52,560 nt of DNA from JAIOSM01 sp964565415 (GCA_964565415.1 CAZMEX010000018.1:1-52560); one strand, 5' to 3'. Positions 25,811 to 34,947 are shown, numbered from the stretch's first letter. Numbers and translations: made by a program. The notes: a model not told the origin generated them from the letters alone.

Positions 25811-25826
25811 TTATTGTTTACAATAA
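25811..25826. promoter_or_regulatory. inverted repeat between two divergent sigma-54 promoters
   Basis: TTATTGT-TT-ACAATAA lies 20 bases beyond the minus promoter and 92 bases before the plus one. This fits a shared upstream activator site for the neighbouring enhancer-binding protein. Confidence 0.45.
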
Positions 25827-25917
25827 CATAATCATAATCTTACTATTAATCAAGTTTGCTTCTCAAAAAGCTTGACTGGCAGGGTTATCGCCACAAGATT
25901 ACTACCATGGGCATGGC

Positions 25918-25933
25918 TGGCATACTTTTTGAA
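25918..25933 (+). promoter_or_regulatory. sigma-54 promoter of the thioredoxin operon
   Basis: TGGCAT-ACTTT-TTGAA: perfect -24 GG and good -12 box, except A for C in the GC dinucleotide. Predicted start near 25945, 34 bases before the thioredoxin ATG. Confidence 0.55.
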
Positions 25934-25978
25934 ATACTATGTTTTCAATAATTAAATTGGAAAAAGGACTTTTCTATT

Positions 25979-26284
25979 ATGGATTCAAAACAATTTCAAC
26001 AAACTATTGAAAAGGGTCTCTTCCTTGTTGATTTTAATGCTCCCTGGTGCGCACCATGTAAAATACAGGAGCCAATCATCCAGACAATGGAAGAAAAATT
26101 TAAAAATAAAATTTCCGTGGTATTCATCAATATAGATGACAATAGAAAACTTGCCACAGATTTTATGGTCCAGAGTATCCCTACACTTGTTTTTTTTAAA
26201 AATGGGATTGAAGAGGAGCGGTTTATAGGACTTCAGACAGAAGAAACCATTGAAAATAAACTAAATTCCATGCTGCAACACTAA
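25979..26284 (+). CDS. thioredoxin-family protein
   Basis: A 101-residue thioredoxin fold with the redox site W23-C24-A-P-C27 (the usual Gly is Ala) and the cis-proline region SIPTLVFFKNG near residue 68. There is no signal peptide, so it is cytoplasmic. It is the first gene of a unit with a zinc-finger-like mini-protein and a BASS-UspA fusion, divergent from the candidate small selenoprotein. It may keep that partner or the transporter reduced (inference). Confidence 0.92.
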   Translation: MDSKQFQQTIEKGLFLVDFNAPWCAPCKIQEPIIQTMEEKFKNKISVVFINIDDNRKLATDFMVQSIPTLVFFKNGIEEERFIGLQTEETIENKLNSMLQH

Positions 26285-26309
26285 AACCATTTATATATAA
26301 GAGGTTATT

Positions 26310-26495
26310 ATGGGCTATTGTGTTAATCATCCTGATAGAGAAACAAGTTACCAGTGTATGAAACACCAACTCTATCTTTGTGAAGAGTGTCTTGAATGTC
26401 GTGATCCGGAAATTTACTGTAAATTTCGATCTTCTTGTGCAATACATTTTATCTCAAAAAAGGGGTTTGAATCGGAAAAAACAGCTGCCGAGTGA
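26310..26495 (+). CDS. small B-box-like zinc-binding protein
   Basis: 61 residues, with a ribosome site (AGAGG) 8 bases upstream. It contains C4-x2-H7, C16-x2-H19, C24-x2-C27-x2-C30, C37, C43-x2-H46, a ligand pattern like a B-box or similar small zinc finger, sufficient for two zinc ions. Function unknown. It lies between thioredoxin and transporter genes in one direction and may act as a metal or redox-sensitive adaptor. The stop is TGA, but no hairpin or family-like sequence follows, so I do not read it as selenocysteine. Confidence 0.75.
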   Translation: MGYCVNHPDRETSYQCMKHQLYLCEECLECRDPEIYCKFRSSCAIHFISKKGFESEKTAAE

Positions 26496-26542
26496 CCCTG
26501 TTTTTTAAAAGTACTGATATATCAAAAAAGGAGGACTAAAAT

Positions 26543-28087
26543 ATGTTACGAATCTTATCCAAGCTCCAGAAAAATCTCGTTTGGGCTATTCCCATCTCAA
26601 TGCTGATTGGACTTTTTTTTGGCTATTTCTTTAATGCCACACCATTAAAACAGTTTATCATCCCCATTACCTTTGTCATGGTTTATCCTATGATGGTAAC
26701 CTTGAATGTCGGCAGTGTATTTAAGGGCCATGACCTTAAACTGCAAGTAACAACCCAGATTATTAATTTTGTCATTGTTCCAATCCTTGTTCTGGTTATA
26801 GGAAAGCTGCTTTTAAACGGAGTTGATGAGAAATTTAGCCTCTGGGCAGTTGGATTGTTCTTAATTGGTGTACTCCCCACATCGGGGATGACAATTTCCT
26901 GGACCGGATTTGCAAAGGGCAATAAGGAGGCTGCCATAAAGATGGTAGTATTCGGGCTGGTCATAGGCGCTCTTGCAGCACCAGTTTATACAAAGATTTT
27001 CATGGGTGCAACCATTGAAGTAAATATGCTTCATATGTTTAAACAGATTGCTCTTTTTGTTTTTTTACCTTTAGTAGCAGGTTTGTTAACCCAATATGCC
27101 GGCAGTAAAAAATGGGGACAAAAAGAGTGGAATCAGAAAATAAAACCCAAATTTCCTCCTTTTTCTGCACTTGGAGTTGTAATGATCGCTTTTCTTGCAA
27201 TGTCATTAAAAGCAAAAAATATCATTGCAAACCCCGGAGATATTATCATAATACTGATTCCTTTGATCCTATTTTATTTAATTTCATATCTGTTTTTAAC
27301 AATTGTAGGAAAACTTCTTTTTAAAAGAGATGATGCAATTGCAATGGTATTTGGGGTTGTAATGCGTGATTTGTCTATTGCTCTTGCCATTGCCATGACT
27401 GCCTTTGGCAAGCAGGGGATGACCATAGCATTACTGATAAGCCTTGCATATATAATTCAGATACAATCTGCAGCATGGTATGTTAAACTTGCAGATTTCT
27501 TTTTTGGAAAACCAGCAGAAGTAAAGCCTGAAAAACAAGTTTCAGACAAAATAGAAGAAAAAGAGGTATCTGAACCTAAAGGGTCCATGGCTGTTAATAT
27601 AACAAAAATTTTATTTGCAACGGATTTGTCCCAGACTGCCAGGCATGCAGCAAAATATGCCTGCAGTATTGGAAATAAATATGATGCACTTGTTCATACT
27701 ATCCATACAGTACCTGATATTCTGGACGAATTCTCTTCCGAAGCAGGAGTTGATATTGCAAGCCACATGGATCCTGAAAAAAAACAAACCTTTAATAAAG
27801 AACGAATTGAACATGCAAAGGCACTTATCCAGAAACGAATAAGTGTAACTTCCAAAAAAATACTGCAAGAATTCCCATCCTGCCCGCTTTCCGAGGATCG
27901 AATTATTATCAAAGCAGGAGACCCGATAGATGAAATCATTGCCACAGCACAAAAAGGTGATTTTGACCTTATTATCATGGGTACACATGGACATGGCGAT
28001 TTCGAAGAGATGATGCTTGGCAGCACAGCCAGTGGAGTTATCCGCAAATCAACTATACCGGTACTTATTGCAAGACCGACACAATAG
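26543..28087 (+). CDS. BASS-family transporter fused to a UspA domain
   Basis: 514 residues. Residues 10-330 contain about ten membrane segments with the bile-acid:sodium symporter/ACR3-like pattern (PMMVTLNVGSVFKG; GVLPTSGMTISWTGFAKGN; VFGVVMRDLSIALAIAMTAFG). After a charged linker (340-365) comes a universal-stress-protein domain (KILFATDLSQTARHAAKYA ... IIMGTHGHGDFEEMMLGSTASGVI) with the ATP-binding G-x2-G-x9-G(S/T) motif. The transporter half probably moves an organic anion or oxyanion (arsenite is possible); the cytosolic UspA half may gate it by nucleotide binding. It ends the thioredoxin unit. GGAGG lies before ATG. Confidence 0.85.
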   Translation: MLRILSKLQKNLVWAIPISMLIGLFFGYFFNATPLKQFIIPITFVMVYPMMVTLNVGSVFKGHDLKLQVTTQIINFVIVPILVLVIGKLLLNGVDEKFSLWAVGLFLIGVLPTSGMTISWTGFAKGNKEAAIKMVVFGLVIGALAAPVYTKIFMGATIEVNMLHMFKQIALFVFLPLVAGLLTQYAGSKKWGQKEWNQKIKPKFPPFSALGVVMIAFLAMSLKAKNIIANPGDIIIILIPLILFYLISYLFLTIVGKLLFKRDDAIAMVFGVVMRDLSIALAIAMTAFGKQGMTIALLISLAYIIQIQSAAWYVKLADFFFGKPAEVKPEKQVSDKIEEKEVSEPKGSMAVNITKILFATDLSQTARHAAKYACSIGNKYDALVHTIHTVPDILDEFSSEAGVDIASHMDPEKKQTFNKERIEHAKALIQKRISVTSKKILQEFPSCPLSEDRIIIKAGDPIDEIIATAQKGDFDLIIMGTHGHGDFEEMMLGSTASGVIRKSTIPVLIARPTQ

Positions 28088-28095
28088 CCTGATTT

Positions 28096-28130
28096 TTAAG
28101 CCCTGATAGTTTGATATCATCAGGGCTTAA
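28096..28130. terminator. bidirectional terminator between convergent genes
   Basis: A perfect 12-bp stem (TTAAGCCCTGAT, 28096-28107, with 28119-28130), an 11-base loop and A/T-rich flanks on both sides. It lies in the 45 bases between the stops of the BASS-UspA and DUF1638-like genes. Confidence 0.9.
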
Positions 28131-28132
28131 AT

Positions 28133-28783
28133 TTAATTTAAAGTCTTTAAAGCTTCAGTTAAAAGACCCTTAAATCTATCAAGGGTAACCGGATATGCCT
28201 GCATGGGGATTCCCATCCAGTCACAATAGTCTAGAAATTCTTCGGGGCTTTCCTCCATATATTTTTCCATGTAGCCAATACCATCCAAAACAATGGCTCC
28301 ACCAGTGTGCCTGGGAAAATTCTCATTGGCAACGCTTTTATCCCACCCCTTAAATACCTGGGTTCGATATTTTACCCAGCCTGGAGTCATGAACCATACA
28401 GGCTCACCACCTGCAATTTCATCTGTTATCTGTCTCATTTCATCATCACTTGCCAGCATTCCCATGCAGTGAGTGGCATTAATTCTTGCAACCCCCAAAC
28501 CCTGCTCCTTAATCACATGCTCCATCAATCGTGTGGGGTTGTCTGGGTTTACATAGCAATACTTACCACCAAAGACAACAATCACGCCCTTTGCAACACC
28601 CTTTGCTTTTCCAATGAACTTAATAAGCTGGGATTCAAGTTCAGGAATATTCTGATGCAATCCCGGTGTTGTAAAAAAAACATGATCAGTATCAAGGAAA
28701 CCCAGCTTTGCAAGAGAGTTTATCTCCAGGCTCATGGTGCCGCATGCTACAATTGCAGTATCTTTAAATGATGCATTTTTCAT
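28133..28783 (-). CDS. DUF1638-like protein
   Basis: A 216-residue soluble protein resembling DUF1638: IVACGTMSLEINSLAKLG at the start, a central VIVVFGGKYCYVN, INATHCMGMLASDDE and FMTPGWVKYRTQ. DUF1638 proteins are common in anaerobes and often sit near corrinoid methyltransferase genes, but no reaction is established. Conserved cysteines C13, near 97 and near 130 could bind a metal. It is last in a three-gene minus-strand unit with a strong GGGAGGGG ribosome site. Confidence 0.65.
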   Translation of the reverse strand: MKNASFKDTAIVACGTMSLEINSLAKLGFLDTDHVFFTTPGLHQNIPELESQLIKFIGKAKGVAKGVIVVFGGKYCYVNPDNPTRLMEHVIKEQGLGVARINATHCMGMLASDDEMRQITDEIAGGEPVWFMTPGWVKYRTQVFKGWDKSVANENFPRHTGGAIVLDGIGYMEKYMEESPEEFLDYCDWMGIPMQAYPVTLDRFKGLLTEALKTLN

Positions 28784-28806
28784 ACATGCCCCTCCCTATA
28801 AATATA

Positions 28807-29070
28807 TTAATCTGTGTCACTGTTTATTTCACCTTCTGGTATATCCTCGCCAGGGCGCCAGGTTACAAATTCACTTATATCCAAAACATCATCAGCTTTA
28901 ATTATTTTTTCTGTCCAGACAATTCGAGTATTACACTCATAAACTATTTTGCCAAGCTCATTACGTCTTTGCTCTAAAGCCTTTTCTGATTCATCCCTGG
29001 TTCCATGAACAGAAATCACTTTTTTCTCAGACTGTCCCAGATTGTGTTCGTCATAAATCAATGCATACAT
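28807..29070 (-). CDS. conserved-looking small protein, function unknown
   Basis: An 87-residue acidic protein with an AAGGAG site upstream of its ATG. It begins MYALIYDEHNLGQSEKKVISVHG and contains a central NTRIVWTEKII. There is no signal, membrane segment or motif that I recognise. Tight spacing (23 bases) to the DUF1638-like gene supports a real gene in the same unit. Confidence 0.7.
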   Translation of the reverse strand: MYALIYDEHNLGQSEKKVISVHGTRDESEKALEQRRNELGKIVYECNTRIVWTEKIIKADDVLDISEFVTWRPGEDIPEGEINSDTD

Positions 29071-29105
29071 GATACATCTCCTTTTTTATGGTGAAAAAAT
29101 TACAA

Positions 29106-29138
29106 AAGTGCAGGTATAAATCATCTATGCCTGCACTT
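29106..29138. terminator. terminator/attenuator inside the DUF4242-DUF1638 unit
   Basis: A 9-bp perfect stem AAGTGCAGG (29106-29114) with CCTGCACTT (29130-29138), followed on the minus strand by a T-rich run. It lies between the first and second genes of the unit, so distal genes may be expressed at a lower level. Confidence 0.75.
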
Positions 29139-29152
29139 AAACATTTACAAAA

Positions 29153-29467
29153 CTAACTGCCAAGGTTGTCAGCAACCTTATCTTTTTCAAGATGCTCTTC
29201 CCATTTTTTACCCCATAGATCAGGAACAGTCTCTTCAACCTCTATAATAGAATCCCAGGGAATACCAATCTCGGTAAAAATATTTTTCACGCTCTCTTCA
29301 CTTGGTGCAATCCAGATACAATACCTGATACCTTTGTCTTCGTTAAAGTATGTTCTAATCCAGGTTCCGGTTTCCACCATGGCAAGTTTTCTCCAATTTG
29401 CCTGTACTTCATCACAGTTAATATCAGGGTTGTTGTGAACCATCATAAATTTTTTAAGTTGTGCCAT
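29153..29467 (-). CDS. DUF4242 (SCO4226-like) small protein
   Basis: A 104-residue ferredoxin-like-fold protein. MVHNNPDINCDEVQANWRKLA, WIRTYFNEDKGIRYCIWIAP and IIEVEETVPDLW follow the DUF4242 pattern; the Streptomyces member SCO4226 binds nickel. Function here is unknown. It has a strong ribosome site (AAAGGAGG), is first in its unit, and has a sigma-54 promoter 84 bases upstream. Confidence 0.78.
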   Translation of the reverse strand: MAQLKKFMMVHNNPDINCDEVQANWRKLAMVETGTWIRTYFNEDKGIRYCIWIAPSEESVKNIFTEIGIPWDSIIEVEETVPDLWGKKWEEHLEKDKVADNLGS

Positions 29468-29550
29468 GATAAGCCTCCTTTACTAATATAATTTAATATT
29501 TGCCCAGCAGGTCTGTTTCATTTTAGCTGAGTGCTTTAATTTCATATAAT

Positions 29551-29566
29551 TACAATTGTCATGCCA
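29551..29566 (-). promoter_or_regulatory. sigma-54 promoter of the DUF4242 unit
   Basis: Minus strand TGGCAT-GACAA-TTGTA, good -24 and -12 boxes (GT in place of GC). It faces away from the activator gene at 29734. A 10-bp palindrome GATGATCATC (29581-29590) lies just upstream and could be an activator site. Confidence 0.6.
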
Positions 29567-29681
29567 GGTTTTTTCATTTTGATGATCATCTTAATAACTG
29601 CCTGAAAATATAGAAAAAATCATTGGCAAAAAAAGATTTAAAGACCATTGCGTAATGCTGAATAAAATGGTACTAATAAAA

Positions 29682-29705
29682 AGTGGCGCCACAATCAGCG
29701 CCACT
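29682..29705. promoter_or_regulatory. hairpin in the leader of the second PAS activator
   Basis: A perfect 8-bp GC-rich stem AGTGGCGC/GCGCCACT around an 8-base loop, ending 28 bases before the TTG start. It could be a leader hairpin, or an operator that is symmetric at the DNA level. Confidence 0.45.
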
Positions 29706-29733
29706 ATACATAAAAATATAACAGGAAGAACAT

Positions 29734-31146
29734 TTGAAAGATCTAGCAGCTGAGATAGAAAACAATAAGCTTATGAAGATGCTGTTGGAATCTATTGGTG
29801 ATGGTATTTTTATTCTGGATAATAATGGGCATATTGTGACCTGGAACCCTGCCATGGAACGTATTACAGGTTTCACCTCCGGTGAAGTTTTAAATCAGAA
29901 CTGTCAAATACTCAACTTTAATCAATGTTTTGAAAAAGATTGTCCCAAAGGGCATCATGACTGCGGTATATTTAAATATGGCAAGGTGGACCCGACAGAG
30001 TGCATGCTCCGCCATAAAAATGGTCATGAAATAAACGTTACAAAAAATGCAAGGGTTATTCTGGATAGTAAAAATAATGTGTTAGGTGTTATTGAGGCAG
30101 TCACTGACCTTACTGAATTAAAAAAAACCCGTTTAAAAATGGAGGAGGCCACCCGCCGCCTTGGTGAACTGAACCGCCTCCAGGGAATCATTGGTAAAAG
30201 TAAGATTATGCAGAATGTCTTTACCTTTATCAAGGCATCGGCTGCAAGTGATGCCACAATACTGATCCAGGGCGCAAGCGGTACCGGCAAAGAGTTGGTT
30301 GCAGGTGCCATACATGCCATTGGCCGACGCAGGAATAAACCTTTTGTGATAGTCAATTGCAGTGCACTATCTGAATCTCTGCTGGAAAGCGAACTGTTTG
30401 GACATGTCAAAGGTGCGTTCACTGGAGCCATACAAACTCGCAAGGGCAGGTTTGAAGAGGCAGACAGCGGCACGCTCTTTTTAGATGAGATTGGCGAAAT
30501 CTCACCATATATCCAGATTAAACTCCTGCGGGTTCTCCAGCAAAAAGAGGTTGAACGGGTGGGAGAGTCCAAAAAACGAAAAGTGAATATCCGGATTATA
30601 ACAGCAACCAATAAAAACCTTGATGTCCTGGTACAGCAGGGAAAATTCAGAGAAGATCTCTATTACCGTCTCAAAGTATTCCCTATTTATCTGCCGCTTT
30701 TGAAACAGCGGAAAGAGGATATTCCGCTTCTGGTAAATCACTTTGTCAGCAATAATAACAAACATACTGAAAACAAGGTTAAGGGAGTAGCAAGGCCTGC
30801 AATGCAGGCTATAATGGAGTATTCATGGCCGGGTAATGTAAGAGAACTTGCCAATGCAATTGAGCATGCTTTTGTACTCTGTACTGACCGGGAAATATAT
30901 CTTGCAGACCTGCCCCTTGAAATACAAAACCCTTCCCCTGTTAAACCTGTTACATATAGGACTCAACCAGACAAACCAGATGGTGCTTTGCCAGTAATAC
31001 GCTCCAGGCTTTCCGGGCAAAAGCTTATTGATCTTCTGACAGAATGTAACTGGAATAAGGCTGAAGTTGCAAGGAGGACAGGGTACAGCCGCGCTTCAAT
31101 CTGGAAGTACATGAAGAGATGGGATATTCCCATGCAGCCTGAATAA
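29734..31146 (+). CDS. sigma-54 activator with cysteine-rich PAS domain (paralogue)
   Basis: A 470-residue enhancer-binding protein, paralogous along its length to the one at 24070-25476. The PAS insert carries C57, C65, C70, C77 and C90, matching the other's C55, C63, C68, C75 and C88 at a constant offset of two. Then AAA+ with GASGTGKE (Ala for Glu), GAFTGA and LFLDEIGE, and a Fis-type HTH (TECNWNKAEVARRTGYSRASIWKY). Start is TTG 29734 with AGGAAG upstream. It is divergent from the DUF4242 unit, its likely target. Confidence 0.92.
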   Translation: MKDLAAEIENNKLMKMLLESIGDGIFILDNNGHIVTWNPAMERITGFTSGEVLNQNCQILNFNQCFEKDCPKGHHDCGIFKYGKVDPTECMLRHKNGHEINVTKNARVILDSKNNVLGVIEAVTDLTELKKTRLKMEEATRRLGELNRLQGIIGKSKIMQNVFTFIKASAASDATILIQGASGTGKELVAGAIHAIGRRRNKPFVIVNCSALSESLLESELFGHVKGAFTGAIQTRKGRFEEADSGTLFLDEIGEISPYIQIKLLRVLQQKEVERVGESKKRKVNIRIITATNKNLDVLVQQGKFREDLYYRLKVFPIYLPLLKQRKEDIPLLVNHFVSNNNKHTENKVKGVARPAMQAIMEYSWPGNVRELANAIEHAFVLCTDREIYLADLPLEIQNPSPVKPVTYRTQPDKPDGALPVIRSRLSGQKLIDLLTECNWNKAEVARRTGYSRASIWKYMKRWDIPMQPE

Positions 31147-31153
31147 AAAAAAA

Positions 31154-32545
31154 TCATTGTCTGAATCGTGTCATATCGATATTCAATCGCCGGACAATTT
31201 TTTGAATTGAAGCTCGCTCAAGCCCGCTGATTCTTGATGTTTTTGAGATATTTCCCCCTGTCTGTTCAAAGAGCCTGGTAAGATAGTTTTTTGAAAACAT
31301 ATCCAGAGCTTGCTTTTTTGCATCTTTATACAGCAATTTTGTTGATGGATCAAAATTATCATCCCTTTTCCCTTCAACATGATTTATAAGTGCAAGGTCA
31401 ATTAGTGCACCATTGGAAAATACAGCAAGACGTCTTACATAATTTAAAAGCTCTCTTACATTGCCTCGCCAGGTCTGCCTTGAGAGAAACGTTAGAGCTG
31501 CAGGATCAATTTGTACAGGTTTGATATTCATCTCCTGGCAGGTTCTTAAAATAAACTTCTTTACAAGTGCAGGAATATCATCTCTTCTTTCTCTTAAAGG
31601 CGGTACATTTATTGAGAGCACATTAAGCCTGTAATATAAATCCTGCCGAAAGGTTCCATCATCAATCTTTTTTTTCAAGTTCTGGTTTGTGATGGCAATA
31701 ATTCTTACATCAGTTGTTTTTGAAACACTTGAACCAACTGGTTTAACCTCTTTATCCTCTAAAAATTTTAAAAGCTTTGCCTGGATTGAAGGAGTGATAT
31801 CTCCTATCTCATCTAAAATAAGTGTTCCTTTATCCGCCGTCAGAAAAAAACCATTCCGATCTCTCTCAGCCCCGGTAAAAGCCCCTTTAACATGACCAAA
31901 CAACTCACTTTCCAGCAATTGATCAGGGATGGCAGGGCAATTTAAAGCATGACATGAGGCAGATTTTCTGGAGGATGCCTTGTGAATTGCCTTTGCAATA
32001 AACTCTTTTCCACTGCCGGACTCGCCGGTAATCAGAACTGTATAGTCTGTAACAGCAATGGCTGATATTTTTTCATTAAGCTCTTGCATCACTTTGCTTT
32101 CAAACTGTCCTACTCTATCAGAGCTTATGGAGCTGATGATTTTCTGCAACCGCCTGTTTTCGAAAAATAGAGAGTAGTGCTCAATTGCCTTTTCAACAGT
32201 GTGATATAATGTTTCTCTCTCAACAGGTTTGGTTATAAAATCCCATGCTCCCTGTTTTAAAGCACTGACTGCACTTTCAACAGTACCATAGCCTGTGATC
32301 ATGATTACACAGAGATCCTTATTTGTCTCCATCCCTTTTTTCAACAACTCATGCCCGGACATCCCTGGCATTTGAAGGTCGGACAGCATCACACCAATTT
32401 GCTTGTCTCTTAATACTTCAAGGGCTTTTTCGCCGGAAGACCTGCCGATAATTTCAATCTTGGTAAACTTTTTTTTAAGATTTCTGATAATTCCGGTTAA
32501 AAAATCTTGATCATCATCAACCACTAAAATTGAAAAATCTTTCAT
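31154..32545 (-). CDS. NtrC-family response regulator
   Basis: A 463-residue regulator: receiver domain (acidic pair in VVDDDQD, phosphoacceptor D56 in LSDLQMPGMSG), AAA+ sigma-54 domain (GESGSGKE, GAFTGA, LILDEIGD) and a Fis-type HTH (TGGNISKTSRISGLERASIQK). The ATG at 32545 has AAAGAG upstream; a GTG two codons earlier would overlap the kinase stop. It pairs with the kinase encoded immediately upstream and probably activates the sigma-54 promoter of the transporter operon at 35213. Confidence 0.93.
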   Translation of the reverse strand: MKDFSILVVDDDQDFLTGIIRNLKKKFTKIEIIGRSSGEKALEVLRDKQIGVMLSDLQMPGMSGHELLKKGMETNKDLCVIMITGYGTVESAVSALKQGAWDFITKPVERETLYHTVEKAIEHYSLFFENRRLQKIISSISSDRVGQFESKVMQELNEKISAIAVTDYTVLITGESGSGKEFIAKAIHKASSRKSASCHALNCPAIPDQLLESELFGHVKGAFTGAERDRNGFFLTADKGTLILDEIGDITPSIQAKLLKFLEDKEVKPVGSSVSKTTDVRIIAITNQNLKKKIDDGTFRQDLYYRLNVLSINVPPLRERRDDIPALVKKFILRTCQEMNIKPVQIDPAALTFLSRQTWRGNVRELLNYVRRLAVFSNGALIDLALINHVEGKRDDNFDPSTKLLYKDAKKQALDMFSKNYLTRLFEQTGGNISKTSRISGLERASIQKIVRRLNIDMTRFRQ

Positions 32546-32547
32546 AA

Positions 32548-34947
32548 TCACTCTTTCTTACGAATTATTGGAAAAAATATTGTGAACATTGTTGTTTTAT
32601 CGCTTTTTACTTCAATGCGCCCGCCAAGTTCAGTTACAAACCCGTATACAACTGAGAGGCCAAGTCCGGTACCTTTGCCCACATCCTTGGTAGTATAAAA
32701 AGGATCAAATATTCTGGATAATACCTTCTGGGACATACCGGGTCCATTATCTTCAACACTCAACTCAACCTCTTTTTTATTTGCAGCTGTCCGGGTAGAT
32801 ATGATAATTTTTCCACCCGCTTCCTGAAGGGCATCAAAAGCGTTGAGCCATATGTTTGTCAGTATCTGTTCTAAAATAACTGCATCGCACTTGATATCAA
32901 AAAGATCCTTTTCAAGATTTGCAACAACCTTGATGTTTCTGGATGCACCCTGGGTCTTAAAAACTTCAATCACGCCCAGAACTATATGATTGATATTACA
33001 TTTACCTGTAATCATCTGTTTGGGTCTTGAAAGATTTAAAAGCTCCTGCACAGTCTTTTGAACGTTTCTTGTATGCTTGGAGATTGTATTAAGATCATTG
33101 TGTACTTTTTCATCATCAACTGCATCTTTGACAAGATCTGTATAGCATTGAATAACTCCCAGGGGGTTATTGATCTCATGGGCTACTCCTGCTGCCATTT
33201 TTCCAATTGCACTCAATCTTTCGGTTTGCTGCATTTTTTCCATCATCTGCTTTTCCATGGTTATTTCCCTTGCATACAGCACGATTCTCAAGCTGGACTG
33301 CTTATGCCTTGGCAAAGGGTAAAGATCCAGTCTGAAATATTTTGCATCAGCAGTTTTTACTTCAGTGCTCATGGGTCTTTCCTGTTCAATAATTTTTAAA
33401 AGGATATTCACGCTTTCAAGCAATCTTTCAAGCTCTTTTTCCTGCTCTTTGCGCTTCTTCTGGGTTAAAATGCTTTTACATCCTTTATTGGCAATTATAA
33501 TATGGCAGTCAGCATCAATAAGCAGTAATGGATCAGAAATACCTTCAAACAGAGATTGTAAAATATCATTTTGTAAAACAACATTGGAAAAGGCTTGAAT
33601 GTTTTCTATTAAAATACCCACCTGCTGCCCAAGAGCTGTCAGGACACCCGAATCAAGATCACTATAAACAGGGGATTCAACCCAGGTTATACAAATGATA
33701 CCCCAGTGACTCTCTGATGATTTAACAGGGATATAAAGATGATTATCTAAAATGAGTATATCATCCTTCCATAAGAGTTCTTTTATTTGTGGAGTAATAT
33801 CTGGTATCTCTTTGTCTTGTTTTAGAGCATAATAATTATCTGAAACAACCGTGCAAAAATACACCACCTGATCAGCATTAAAACGATCTCCAATGCTTGC
33901 AAGAACCCCTAAAATAAGATCTTCAATATTGACTGAGCCTGAAAATCCTGAAAGAAGTTTTACAAAAAGTCTTACATCTCCATGATGCTTAGAAGCCTTT
34001 ATATCAAGTGCTTTAGTTCTCTCTTCCACCTTTTCTTCAAGATTTAAAGCATAGTCCTCAAGTTCATCTCGTGTTTTAGACAGACAGAGTGCAAGTTCAT
34101 CAACACCTTCTATCAGTCCCTCTATTTCATCCTTTTGACCAAGCCTTTCTATAATTGAGCGTTCCTGCTCTCCTGCAAAACGAGTTTTAAAAATAGATTC
34201 AAGATTATGAAGATTTTTTATGACAAGCCTGTCAAAAAACAGTGAAATAAGAGCTGCAAAGAACAATATCCCTAAAAGATATAAGCTGAGATACTGCAAA
34301 GTCACCTCTTTTACCGGATTTTTTATCATATCCACAGGAAAGCCTGCCACAACAACTCCACCCACCTCATTTACCTTATAATGAAATCCTCCTGTGCTGC
34401 CATAAATTTCCAATAACTCTTTCGGGGCATTTTCAGGCTCTCCATGACACTGCATACAAGACTCAATAAAAACCACAGGTCTTGCTGTGAGATAGTATTG
34501 GTTACTATCCACCAATGAATTTTCCTGCCAGGTATCAAGGGATCTGTCTCTATTAAACATGGATATAAGTTCAAGCTCAAAAGCATTGGGTGTAGATGCT
34601 TTATTTCTGGGATTCCTTGATACTCGCCTATAGTGATAAGCCGGGGCATCCTTGATATTCAAGCGGCTCATTACTTCCCTTGATATATAGGAGGAAGACA
34701 TTGCTTTTAACAAAAAGCGTCCCTGGGGCAGAGTTTCAAACATTTCTGGTCGCAACACGGTCTTGACATAGTCTTGGACTGCGTCAGACTGGGCAAGAAG
34801 CATTCTGGAACGCTGGCTTATTTCAGAACGCATTATTGAGTTAAAATGAAAATACATAATAACAGTTATACAAATACCCAATGCCAGAGCAAAAAGCACA
34901 AGACCTGTTATGAATTTCATTCTTAAGTTAAAGCCAGAGGTTTTCAT
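32548..34947 (-). CDS. membrane sensor histidine kinase with heme-type periplasmic domain
   Basis: 799 residues from ATG 34947 (GGGGAG 7 bases upstream; an upstream extension of 33 codons is not supported). First TM at about 10-32, then a periplasmic DUF3365/Tll0287-like domain with a c-type heme motif C164-M-Q-C167-H168, second TM near 235-255, a HAMP-like linker and coiled coil, GAF-like and PAS-like sensor regions, then HisKA with H590 (AAGVAHEINNPLG) and HATPase (NIWLNAFDAL, DNGPGMS, GKGTGLGLSV). The heme domain suggests sensing of redox state or a gas in the periplasm. Confidence 0.9.
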   Translation of the reverse strand: MKTSGFNLRMKFITGLVLFALALGICITVIMYFHFNSIMRSEISQRSRMLLAQSDAVQDYVKTVLRPEMFETLPQGRFLLKAMSSSYISREVMSRLNIKDAPAYHYRRVSRNPRNKASTPNAFELELISMFNRDRSLDTWQENSLVDSNQYYLTARPVVFIESCMQCHGEPENAPKELLEIYGSTGGFHYKVNEVGGVVVAGFPVDMIKNPVKEVTLQYLSLYLLGILFFAALISLFFDRLVIKNLHNLESIFKTRFAGEQERSIIERLGQKDEIEGLIEGVDELALCLSKTRDELEDYALNLEEKVEERTKALDIKASKHHGDVRLFVKLLSGFSGSVNIEDLILGVLASIGDRFNADQVVYFCTVVSDNYYALKQDKEIPDITPQIKELLWKDDILILDNHLYIPVKSSESHWGIICITWVESPVYSDLDSGVLTALGQQVGILIENIQAFSNVVLQNDILQSLFEGISDPLLLIDADCHIIIANKGCKSILTQKKRKEQEKELERLLESVNILLKIIEQERPMSTEVKTADAKYFRLDLYPLPRHKQSSLRIVLYAREITMEKQMMEKMQQTERLSAIGKMAAGVAHEINNPLGVIQCYTDLVKDAVDDEKVHNDLNTISKHTRNVQKTVQELLNLSRPKQMITGKCNINHIVLGVIEVFKTQGASRNIKVVANLEKDLFDIKCDAVILEQILTNIWLNAFDALQEAGGKIIISTRTAANKKEVELSVEDNGPGMSQKVLSRIFDPFYTTKDVGKGTGLGLSVVYGFVTELGGRIEVKSDKTTMFTIFFPIIRKKE

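Noticed and set aside
26493..26495. TGA of the small zinc-finger-like protein as selenocysteine
   Set aside because: The downstream frame is short on family-like residues, runs into the next gene's ribosome site, and has no AGGU-loop hairpin at 16-17 bases.
30024..30611. 195-codon frame antisense to the PAS activator
   Set aside because: Opposite the conserved AAA+ domain coding sequence; a shadow frame with no ribosome site.
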